From the NCBI GenBank assembly GCA_035296705.1, contig DATHAL010000068.1, positions 1 to 9,389 of the forward strand: a DNA stretch of 9,389 bases, read 5' to 3'. Numbering within the stretch: position 1 is the first letter of the stretch; each line of letters begins with the position of its first letter. This DNA is from WHSW01 sp035296705 (GTDB taxonomy: Bacteria > Actinomycetota > Thermoleophilia > Solirubrobacterales > 70-9). This document shows, piece by piece, positions 1 to 7,706 of this stretch. The notes beneath the pieces were generated by a model. That model was not told the DNA's origin. It saw nothing but the letters and a program-made list of their open reading frames with translations, and made no database searches. The position numbers were made by a program, and so were the translations under genes.

Positions 1-2533
<2,533 letters not shown>

Positions 2534-2537
<4 letters not shown>

Positions 2538-3379
2538 GCGAGCGCGTCCTCGCCCCGTTCGGCCGCCGCGCGGCGTCGCTGAGCGCCAACTCGCCGACCG
2601 ACGGCTACCGGCTGATCTCGGCGATCGATCGCGAGGGTCCGATGCCGCGTTCTGGGCAGTTCTACATGCTCGCTGCGCCCGGATGGGGCGGGGAGGTGGG
2701 CCGCCCGTACCTGCCGCGTGCCTTCTCAGTCGCCGAGGCGGGCCCGGCAGCCGACGGGGTCCGACTGGACTTCCTGCTCGAGGCGATCGGCCCCGGCACG
2801 GAGCGGCTCGCCGCGCTCGAGAGCGGTGGTCAGCTCGAGATCACGGGCCCGCTCGGGAGGCCCTTCTCCATGCCCCGTGAGCTTCACGACGGGGCGCAGG
2901 GGGCGATCCTGGTCGGCGGCGGGATCGGCATCGCGCCGCTTGCGATTCTGCGGCGCGAACTCGCCGAGCGCGGTGTGCCGCAGCGGGTCCTGCTCGGCTT
3001 CCGCGACCGCGAGCACTCCGGTGGTCTCGACCTCTTTCGGTGCTCCGAGGTTCGGCTCGCCTCGGAGGACGGCCACGCCGGCCACCAGGGCTACGTGACC
3101 GATCTGCTCGCAGTGCTGCTCGAGGGCGACGCTCCGGAGGGGGCAGTGGTCTACGCCTGCGGGCCGCCGGCGATGCTCGAGGCGGTGCGCTCGATGTGCG
3201 CCGAGCGCGGCGTCGCCGCGGAGCTCGCGATGGAGACGCCGATGGCCTGCGGGTTCGGCTCCTGCTTCGGCTGCGCCGTGCCGCTCGCCGGCGGCGGCTA
3301 CTTGCGCCTCTGCGTCGACGGACCTACCGTGCCGGCGGACCGCATCGACACGGCGCTGGTCGCCGGGTCGGGGCACTGA
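2534..3379 (+). CDS. pyrK: Dihydroorotate dehydrogenase B, electron-transfer subunit
   Basis: This is the 281-residue FAD/2Fe-2S subunit that passes electrons from the FMN of PyrD to NAD+ in class 1B dihydroorotate dehydrogenase. The N-terminal ferredoxin-reductase-like FAD domain carries RAFS at residues 62-65 (family consensus RPFS/RPLS, so P is A here). The NAD domain has GGGIGIAP at 128-135 and CGPP at 209-212. The C-terminal 2Fe-2S site is C239-x4-C244-x2-C247-x12-C260, followed by the typical CVDGP. The GTG start overlaps the carB stop (GTGA), and the only SD-like bases are a weak GAGG about 13 nt upstream, so translation is probably coupled to carB. The stop overlaps the pyrD ATG by one base. 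The neighbouring class 1B PyrD makes PyrK much more likely than another ferredoxin-NADP reductase homologue. Confidence 0.95.
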
Positions 3380-4305
3380 TGACCGCGGATCTGTCGGTCG
3401 AGCTGTGCGGAATCCGCCTCGAGCATCCGATCATCAACGGCTCGGGGACCTTTGACGCCCTCGCCGCGCGGCGCGCCTTCGGCGAGGAGCTCGACCGGCG
3501 TTTTCCGTTCAGCGCCTTCGTCTCGAAGACGATCACGCTCGAGCCTCGAGCCGGCAACCCGCCGCCGCGCCTCTATGAGACGCCCGCGGGGATGATCAAC
3601 TCGATCGGGCTGCCGAACAGGGGGCTCGAGGGCTTCCTCGGCGAGGACCTCCCGAAGCTGGCCACACTGCCGGTGCCGTTGATCGTCTCGGTGATGGCGA
3701 TCAGCCGCGAGGCGTTCTCGACGCTCGTCGACCGGGTCGGGGCTCGCGACGAGGTCGCCGCGATCGAGCTCAACGTCTCCTGCCCGAACGTGAAGTCGGG
3801 GCTGATCGTCGGCGAGCAGCCGGAGGAGACACGCGCCCTGCTCGATTCGGTGAGGCCGCTGACCGAGAAGCCGCTGATCGTGAAGCTGACGCCGAACTGC
3901 GCGGAGCCGGAGGCGGTCGCCGCAGCGGCCCAGGGCGCCGGAGCGGATGCCGTCTCGCTGATCAACACGCTGCGCGCGACCGCGCTCGACCCGCGCACCG
4001 GCGAGCGCTGGCTCGGCGGCGGAAGCGGCGGGCTCTCGGGCCCGGCGGTGCGGCCGGTCGCGCTCGACCAGGTCCGGCGGGTCGCCGAGTCTTGCTCGAT
4101 CCCGGTGATCGGGATGGGCGGCATCGAGTCCGGGTCCGACGCGCTCGCCTTCCAGCGGCTCGGAGCGACCGCGGTCGCGGTCGGGACGGCCAGCTTCCGC
4201 GATCCGGGTGCCGCCGGCCGGATCCGGTCGGAGCTCAGCGCCGAGCTCGCCGCGGCCGGGCTCGACGCTCTCCCCGTCCGAGAGGCTGCGTCGACCTCAA
4301 GTTGA
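3379..4305 (+). CDS. pyrD: Dihydroorotate dehydrogenase, class 1B catalytic subunit
   Basis: This FMN-dependent TIM-barrel enzyme of 308 residues oxidises dihydroorotate to orotate in the cytosol. The catalytic base is a cysteine, C135 in ELNVSCPNVKSG. That is the class 1 signature (class 2 membrane enzymes use serine) and has the same number as the catalytic Cys in Lactococcus PyrDB. Other signatures are INGSGTFD near the N terminus, SKTIT with K50, ETPAGMINSIGLPN, INTLRA, GGGSGGLSGPA, and the FMN-phosphate loop IPVIGMGGIESGSDA. The length is normal for 1B enzymes. The ATG shares a base with the pyrK stop (TGATG), consistent with a PyrD/PyrK heterotetramer made from one transcript. pyrF does not follow, so OMP decarboxylase must lie elsewhere. 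A perfect inverted repeat covers the last codons and the stop. Confidence 0.97.
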   Translation: MTADLSVELCGIRLEHPIINGSGTFDALAARRAFGEELDRRFPFSAFVSKTITLEPRAGNPPPRLYETPAGMINSIGLPNRGLEGFLGEDLPKLATLPVPLIVSVMAISREAFSTLVDRVGARDEVAAIELNVSCPNVKSGLIVGEQPEETRALLDSVRPLTEKPLIVKLTPNCAEPEAVAAAAQGAGADAVSLINTLRATALDPRTGERWLGGGSGGLSGPAVRPVALDQVRRVAESCSIPVIGMGGIESGSDALAFQRLGATAVAVGTASFRDPGAAGRIRSELSAELAAAGLDALPVREAASTSS

Positions 4306-4311
4306 GGTCGA
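4291..4311. repeat. Perfect 21-nt inverted repeat over the pyrD stop codon
   Basis: The arms tcgacctcaa (4291-4300) and ttgaggtcga (4302-4311) are exact reverse complements around one central G, and the pyrD TGA lies inside. As RNA it could form an 8-bp stem with loop aagtt, followed after a few bases by gaattt, so it could be a weak terminator of the pyr operon. As DNA it is a symmetric operator-like site about 33 nt before the mihF -35 box. The sequence does not decide between these roles. Confidence 0.6.
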
Positions 4312-4343
4312 ACCGAATTTCGCCGAAAACCGCCGTACCCCCC

Positions 4344-4371
4344 TTGCGCCTCGCCGAGGCGGGGATATACT
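4344..4371 (+). promoter_or_regulatory. Promoter of mihF (TTGCGC-16-TATACT)
   Basis: The -35 box is TTGCGC at 4344-4349 and the -10 box is TATACT at 4366-4371, with a 16-nt spacer. The -10 is the best match to a housekeeping sigma-70 box in the window and stands out as AT-rich in GC-rich DNA. Transcription would begin near 4377-4379, leaving a leader of only about 4-6 nt before the mihF ATG at 4383. It separates the pyr operon from the mihF-gmk-rpoZ-coaBC genes. Confidence 0.7.
4347..4361. repeat. 15-nt palindrome inside the mihF promoter spacer
   Basis: The arms cgcctcg (4347-4353) and cgaggcg (4355-4361) form an exact inverted repeat around a single C, overlapping the end of the -35 box and most of the spacer to the -10 box. 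The position is that of a classic repressor operator. Seven-base arms arise by chance in DNA this GC-rich, so the position carries more weight than the match. Confidence 0.4.
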
Positions 4372-4382
4372 CGCCGCCGCCG

Positions 4383-4718
4383 ATGGCGCCCTCCGTCGAC
4401 ACCACATCCGCCGCCGTCCCCGAAAGGTCTCACGAGCAGCGGATGAGGGCTCTACGCAGGGCAAATGAGATCCGTTCGGCTCGCGCCCAGCTCAAGCGCG
4501 ACCTCAAGGGGGGCAAGGTCAAGATCGAGAAGCTCCTTCGGGACCCACCGGATTACGTGCTTTCGGCGAAGGCCTTCGACATGATCCTCGCGGTCCCGAA
4601 ATACGGGCGCGTGAAGGCGAACAAGATCCTCACTCAGTGCCGGATCTCGCCCTCGAAGACGATCGGCGGCCTGTCCGAGCGCCAGCGCGCCGAGCTCGTC
4701 CAGTTCCTCCGTCGCTGA
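4383..4718 (+). CDS. mihF: Actinobacterial integration host factor
   Basis: This 111-residue basic nucleoid-associated protein is of the actinobacterial IHF type (mIHF/sIHF), which is unrelated to the enteric IHF alpha/beta family. It binds and bends DNA non-specifically. The helical N-terminal part is rich in Arg/Lys (RMRALRRANEIRSARAQLKR, residues 20-39), followed by the family core LLRDPPDYV and the helix-two-turn-helix-like segment VPKYGRVKANKIL (71-83), ISPSKTIGGLSERQRAELV. The frame runs open far upstream into pyrD. I chose ATG 4383 because a good -10 box lies 11 nt before it and because the length suits the family. ATG 4443 (residue 21) is a possible shorter start. Position after the pyr genes and before gmk is the conserved actinobacterial arrangement and supports the call. 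Confidence 0.93.
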   Translation: MAPSVDTTSAAVPERSHEQRMRALRRANEIRSARAQLKRDLKGGKVKIEKLLRDPPDYVLSAKAFDMILAVPKYGRVKANKILTQCRISPSKTIGGLSERQRAELVQFLRR

Positions 4719-4735
4719 GACGCCGACGCCGCGCT

Positions 4736-4741
4736 TAGTCT
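4736..4741 (+). promoter_or_regulatory. Leaderless-type -10 box before gmk (TAGTCT)
   Basis: TAGTCT ends exactly 6 nt before the gmk GTG at 4748. This places a typical +1 on the start codon itself. No -35 box is recognisable and no Shine-Dalgarno sequence precedes the start. Confidence 0.55.
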
Positions 4742-4747
4742 GCGGCC

Positions 4748-5305
4748 GTGGCGAAGGTCTTCGTGATCACCGGCCCCTCCGGGGTCGGCAAGGGGACGTT
4801 GATCCGCGAGCTGCTCGAGCGGGTCCCGGGCCTCGAAGTGTCGGTCTCGGCGACGACCCGCGCGCCCCGCGCCGGGGAGGAGGACGGCCGCGATTACCAC
4901 TACCTGAGCCGCGAGGAATTCGCGGAGCGCGCGGATCGCAACGAGTTCCTCGAGCACGCGGCCTACAGCGGCAACCGCTACGGGACGCTGCGCTCCGAGG
5001 TCGAGCGAAGGCTCGCCGCGGGAGCTTCGGTGGTGCTCGAGATCGAGGTCCAGGGGGCGAGACAGGTGCGCGCCGCGATGCCCGAGGCGGTGCTGGTCTT
5101 CATCGCCCCGCCGAGCGCCGCCGCGCTGCGCGAGCGGCTCGAGGGCCGCGGCACCGACACCCCGGATGCGATCGACGAGCGCCTGCGCACGGCGGAGATC
5201 GAGCTCGACGCCCAGCAGGAGTTCAAGCACGTGGTGGTGAACGACGATCTCGACCGCGCGGCGGACGAGCTCGAGCGCATCGCTCGCTCGGAGCTCGGGG
5301 CGTGA
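4748..5305 (+). CDS. gmk: Guanylate kinase
   Basis: This P-loop kinase of 185 residues converts GMP + ATP to GDP + ADP in the cytosol. The Walker A motif is GPSGVGKGT at residues 9-17. The GMP-binding domain carries SATTRAPRAGEEDGRDYHY (34-52) and EHAAYSGNRYGT (69-80), followed by LEIEVQGARQVR (Walker B region, 97-108) and the lid motif RGTDTPDAIDERL. Length and motif order are standard for bacterial Gmk and no key residue is missing. The GTG start is fixed by the P-loop spacing and by the -10 hexamer 6 nt upstream. The gene lies 29 nt after mihF and 25 nt before rpoZ, the usual actinobacterial order. Confidence 0.97.
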   Translation: MAKVFVITGPSGVGKGTLIRELLERVPGLEVSVSATTRAPRAGEEDGRDYHYLSREEFAERADRNEFLEHAAYSGNRYGTLRSEVERRLAAGASVVLEIEVQGARQVRAAMPEAVLVFIAPPSAAALRERLEGRGTDTPDAIDERLRTAEIELDAQQEFKHVVVNDDLDRAADELERIARSELGA

Positions 5306-5316
5306 ACCGCAGTCTC

Positions 5317-5322
5317 TACACT
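5317..5322 (+). promoter_or_regulatory. Leaderless-type -10 box before rpoZ (TACACT)
   Basis: TACACT lies 8 nt before the rpoZ ATG at 5331, putting the predicted transcription start at or within about two bases of the ATG. No -35 hexamer or ribosome-binding sequence is visible in the 25-nt gap after gmk. Confidence 0.55.
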
Positions 5323-5330
5323 GCCCCGCG

Positions 5331-5561
5331 ATGATCAAGCCACGAGTCGACGAGCTCCTCGAGCAGACCGACAGTCACTACGCCGCCGTGTTGGTGGCCG
5401 CGAAGCGCGCCCGCCAGCTCAACAGCTACTACCGCGCCCTCGGCGAGGGCAGCTACGAGGAGTACACGCCGCCGATGATCGAGACGCAGTCGGGGAACTA
5501 CCTGACGATCGCGCTCGAGGAGCTGGCGTCGGGCAAGATCAAGTACCGCTACCGGGTCTGA
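5331..5561 (+). CDS. rpoZ: RNA polymerase omega subunit
   Basis: This 76-residue omega subunit assists folding and assembly of the beta' subunit of RNA polymerase. The first half has the family core RVDELLEQTDSHYAAVLVAAKRARQLNSYY, where AKRARQ is the hallmark contact region. The C-terminal half IETQSGNYLTIALEELASGKIKYR matches the actinobacterial omega pattern, including the conserved IALEE-(I/L)-x-x-G segment. The small size is normal for omega. It sits between gmk and coaBC as in other actinobacteria. The ATG is the only plausible start, since the frame is short and begins just after the -10 box. Confidence 0.95.
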   Translation: MIKPRVDELLEQTDSHYAAVLVAAKRARQLNSYYRALGEGSYEEYTPPMIETQSGNYLTIALEELASGKIKYRYRV

Positions 5562-5562
5562 A

Positions 5563-5602
5563 CGCCCGCAAGCCGGCGCCCGGCGCCGTGCCCGCGCGGG
5601 CG
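5563..5602. repeat. GC-rich dyads between rpoZ and coaBC
   Basis: The gap holds cgcccgc (5563-5569) pairing with gcgggcg (5596-5602), the shorter palindrome gcccgc/gcgggc at 5590-5601, and a tandem repeat cggcgcc at 5574-5580 and 5581-5587. The RNA could fold strongly right after the rpoZ stop and might attenuate or end transcription. There is no U-run, so I do not call it an intrinsic terminator. It abuts the coaBC -10 box. Confidence 0.35.
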
Positions 5603-5608
5603 TAGCAT
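5603..5608 (+). promoter_or_regulatory. Leaderless-type -10 box before coaBC (TAGCAT)
   Basis: TAGCAT ends 6 nt before the coaBC ATG at 5615, the exact spacing expected if transcription starts on the A of the ATG. The intervening cagcgg is not a convincing Shine-Dalgarno sequence, and no -35 box is visible because the upstream bases are the GC-rich dyads. Confidence 0.55.
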
Positions 5609-5614
5609 CAGCGG

Positions 5615-6865
5615 ATGGCCCGGATCCTCCTTGGCGTGAGCGGCGGGATCGCCGCCTACAAGGCCCTCGAGCTCGCGCGCCTCGCGACCAAGGCCGGCCA
5701 CGCCGTGCGCGTGGTGATGACTCCGGCCGCGACCCGCTTCGTGGGCGCAGCCTCCTTCGAGGGGATCGTCGGCGCGCCGGTCCTCATCGACGAGTTCGAG
5801 CGCGACCCGATGCGTGGTGGCTTTACGGGCGACCCTCCGCCCGGCCACGACCCGATCGGCCACCTCGAGCTGGTCGCGAACGCGGACGCGTTCCTCGTCG
5901 CACCGGCGTCCGCGAACACGATCGCGAAGCTCGCCGCCGGGATCTGCGACTCGATGCTGACGACGGGCTTTCTGGCCTGCGCGGCGCCCAGGGCGGTCGC
6001 GCCGGCGATGAACGACCGCATGTACGCGGCCGCCGCGACGCAGGCGAACCTCGCCACGCTTCGCGAGCGCGGTGTCCGCGTGATCGAGCCCGACTCCGGC
6101 GCGCTCGCCTCCCGCGGCGAGTTCGGCGTCGGGCGGCTGCCGGAGCCGGACCGCCTCTTGGCGGAGGTCGAGTCGATGCTCGGGTCGGCCGGCGGCGCCT
6201 GGGACGGGATGCGCGTCCTCGTCACGGCCGGTGGCACGCGCGAGCCGATCGACCCGGTGCGCTTCATCGGCAACCGCTCGAGCGGGCGCATGGGCCTCGC
6301 GCTGGCGGCGGCGGCGGCGCGGCGCGGCGCGGAGGTGACCGCGATCGCCGCCAACGTCACCCTGCCGGCGCCCGGAGGTGTGCGCCGGATCGACGTCGAG
6401 ACGACGGCGCAGCTGGCGAGCGCGGTCGAGGCCGAGTTCGGCTCCTGTCAGGTGCTCCTGATGGCGGCGGCCCCGGCCGACTTTCGCGCCGCCACCCCAG
6501 CCGCGCGCAAGCTCTCGCGCGAAGCCGGCGCCGGCCTCGAGCTGCGGCTCGAGGCGACCGAGGACGTGCTCGCCACGGTGGCGGCGCGACGGCGTCCCGA
6601 CCAGACGCTGATCGGTTTCGCGGCGGAGACCGGCACCGACGCCCTGGACCGGGCGCGGGCGAAGCTCGAGCGAAAGGCCGTCGACGCGATCGTCTTCAAC
6701 GACGTCTCACGCCCGGAGATCGGTTTCGACTCGGCCGCCAACGAGGTGACGATCCTCGAGCGCGAGGGCGAGCTTCACGTGCCGCTCGCAGCCAAGGAGG
6801 AGGTCGCGGAGGCGATCCTCGACCGCGTCGAGACGCTGCGCGCTTCAATAGGCAGCGAGGCTTGA
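5615..6865 (+). CDS. coaBC: Bifunctional CoaBC (PPC synthetase / PPC decarboxylase)
   Basis: This 416-residue enzyme performs two steps of coenzyme A synthesis: CoaB joins 4'-phosphopantothenate to cysteine using CTP, and CoaC, a flavoprotein, decarboxylates the product to 4'-phosphopantetheine. The CoaC half (about 1-190) has GVSGGIAAYK, the catalytic His83 (GHLELVANAD) and APAMND with Asn133. These align at a constant offset of 8 with E. coli His75 and Asn125. The position of E. coli Cys158 is Ser166 here (GALASRGEFGVGR). The CoaB half (about 200-416) has TAGGTREPIDPVRFIGNRSS with Asn220 and Lys299 (offset 10 from E. coli Asn210 and Lys289), then GFAAET and FNDVSRPEIGFDSAANEV. A short insertion, GFTGDPPPGHDP, precedes His83. 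The gene follows rpoZ as in other actinobacteria, and the start is set by the -10 box and by the family N terminus. Confidence 0.96.
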   Translation: MARILLGVSGGIAAYKALELARLATKAGHAVRVVMTPAATRFVGAASFEGIVGAPVLIDEFERDPMRGGFTGDPPPGHDPIGHLELVANADAFLVAPASANTIAKLAAGICDSMLTTGFLACAAPRAVAPAMNDRMYAAAATQANLATLRERGVRVIEPDSGALASRGEFGVGRLPEPDRLLAEVESMLGSAGGAWDGMRVLVTAGGTREPIDPVRFIGNRSSGRMGLALAAAAARRGAEVTAIAANVTLPAPGGVRRIDVETTAQLASAVEAEFGSCQVLLMAAAPADFRAATPAARKLSREAGAGLELRLEATEDVLATVAARRRPDQTLIGFAAETGTDALDRARAKLERKAVDAIVFNDVSRPEIGFDSAANEVTILEREGELHVPLAAKEEVAEAILDRVETLRASIGSEA

Positions 6866-6874
6866 GCGCCCGCC

Positions 6875-6880
6875 TACACT
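6875..6880 (+). promoter_or_regulatory. Leaderless-type -10 box before the TPR gene (TACACT)
   Basis: TACACT, identical to the hexamer before rpoZ, lies 7 nt before the GTG at 6888. The intervening gactgac shows no ribosome-binding sequence. A TTGAGC at 6862-6867 is too close (7-nt spacer) to act as its -35 box. Confidence 0.55.
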
Positions 6881-6887
6881 GACTGAC

Positions 6888-7259
6888 GTGGGGCAGGAGC
6901 ACGACAACCTCTACACGCTGTATCGCCGCGGCGTCGAGCTGCTCGCCGACGGCAGCTTCGGCGAGGCGACGGTGCCGCTCGCCGAGGTGGCCCGTCGGGA
7001 GCCCGAGAAGACCTCGGTGCGCGAGGCGCTCGGCCGTGCCTACTTTCGCAATCACCAGTTCGAGGAGGCGGCGGCCGAGTTCGAGGCGGTCGTCAACCGC
7101 CAGCCGGTGAACGACTTCGCCCACTTCTGCCTCGGACGGGCGCTGAGCCTCACCGGCGAGCGCGCCCGCGCGCGGCACCACCTCGCGCTGGCATCGAACC
7201 TGCGTCCGGAGCGCGGCGACTACCGCCTCTATCGCGACCGCCTGCGGGCGGCCTCCTGA
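6888..7259 (+). CDS. Small tetratricopeptide-repeat protein
   Basis: The protein has 123 residues and is made almost entirely of about three TPR units: roughly 7-41 (LYRRGVELLADGSFGEATVP), 42-74 (REALGRAYFRNHQFEEAAAE), and 76-108 (AHFCLGRALSLTGERARARH). Each shows the helix-turn-helix spacing with Gly, Ala and the closing Pro (REPE, RQPV, LRPE). There is no signal peptide, membrane segment or catalytic motif, so it is probably a cytosolic protein-binding adaptor. The partner is unknown. The stop is 9 nt before dtd, so the two are probably co-transcribed. The GTG start is chosen from the -10 box 7 nt upstream. I do not know a named gene for it; the fold call is secure but the function is not. 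Confidence 0.85.
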   Translation: MGQEHDNLYTLYRRGVELLADGSFGEATVPLAEVARREPEKTSVREALGRAYFRNHQFEEAAAEFEAVVNRQPVNDFAHFCLGRALSLTGERARARHHLALASNLRPERGDYRLYRDRLRAAS

Positions 7260-7260
7260 C

Positions 7261-7279
7261 GCGGGCGCTTGCGGGCGCT
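7261..7279. repeat. 9-bp tandem direct repeat across the dtd start
   Basis: gcgggcgct occurs at 7261-7269 and again at 7271-7279, separated by one T. The TTG start codon of dtd (7269-7271) bridges the two copies. It could be a simple duplication slip, and no role is evident. Confidence 0.5.
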
Positions 7280-7697
7280 CGTCCAGCGGGTCTCCCGCGC
7301 CTCCGTCTCGGTCGACGGCGAGCTCGTCTCGGAGATCGGCCCCGGGCTCCTGGTCCTGCTCGGCGTCCGCGACGGAGACGGCCCCGAGGAGGCCGATCGG
7401 CTCGCTGACAAGGTGAGGGCCCTGCGGGTGTTCGACGACGCCGACGGGCGCATGAACGAGCCGTTGAGCGAGCGCGAGGCGCTCTGCGTGAGCCAGTTCA
7501 CCCTGTACGGCGACACACGCAAGGGCAACCGCCCGAGCTACGTCGAGGCTGCGCCCCCGGAGCTCGCTGAGCCCCTCTATGAGCGCTTTCGCGAGCGGCT
7601 CGGCGCGCGGGGCGGCGTGTTCGGTGCGCGAATGGCCGTGGAGCTGGTCAACGACGGGCCGGTGACGGTGATGGTCGAGGTTGAGGCGACGCGCTAG
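7269..7697 (+). CDS. dtd: D-aminoacyl-tRNA deacylase
   Basis: This 142-residue homodimeric editing enzyme hydrolyses D-aminoacyl-tRNAs (and glycyl-tRNA(Ala)), freeing tRNA mischarged with D-amino acids. Signatures are the N terminus MRALVQRVSRASV, IGPGLLVLLGV, RVFDDADGRMN, the active-site strand SQFTLYGDTRKGNRPSY, and the C-terminal NDGPVT, which carries the Gly-cisPro pair that rejects L-amino acids. Length matches the family (E. coli about 145). The start must be TTG 7269: the same frame has a stop at 7257-7259 (the TPR stop), and the family N terminus begins exactly there. No -10 hexamer or Shine-Dalgarno sequence precedes it, so translation probably depends on the TPR gene 9 nt upstream. 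The stop TAG forms part of the -10 box of the next gene. Confidence 0.96.
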   Translation: MRALVQRVSRASVSVDGELVSEIGPGLLVLLGVRDGDGPEEADRLADKVRALRVFDDADGRMNEPLSEREALCVSQFTLYGDTRKGNRPSYVEAAPPELAEPLYERFRERLGARGGVFGARMAVELVNDGPVTVMVEVEATR

Positions 7698-7700
7698 CTT
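7695..7700 (+). promoter_or_regulatory. Leaderless-type -10 box overlapping the dtd stop (TAGCTT)
   Basis: TAGCTT begins with the dtd stop codon and ends 6 nt before GTG 7707, which opens the frame of the PP-loop fusion gene. This spacing would start the mRNA on the GTG. No -35 hexamer and no ribosome-binding sequence are seen. Confidence 0.5.
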
Positions 7701-7706
7701 CCGCGC

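Noticed and set aside
3040..3378. Long N-terminal extension of pyrD overlapping pyrK (frame open from 3040)
   Set aside because: The upstream part is the shifted frame of pyrK with no family match, while ATG 3379 gives the standard class 1B length and puts the catalytic Cys at residue 135.
4291..4311. Resemblance of the palindrome to a SoxR box (CCTCAA half-sites)
   Set aside because: The half-sites match, but SoxR sites have a 6-bp centre between CCTCAA and TTGAGG and here it is 1 bp, which changes the helical phase. No soxR-like gene is in the window.
4092..4382. N-terminal extension of mihF upstream of 4383
   Set aside because: The frame is open back to 4092, but this lies in another frame of pyrD, its translation is Arg-rich shadow sequence, and the promoter at 4344-4371 lies downstream of it.
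5563..5602. Intrinsic terminator after rpoZ
   Set aside because: The dyads are strong, but no U-run follows; the next bases are the coaBC -10 box. I list it only as a repeat.
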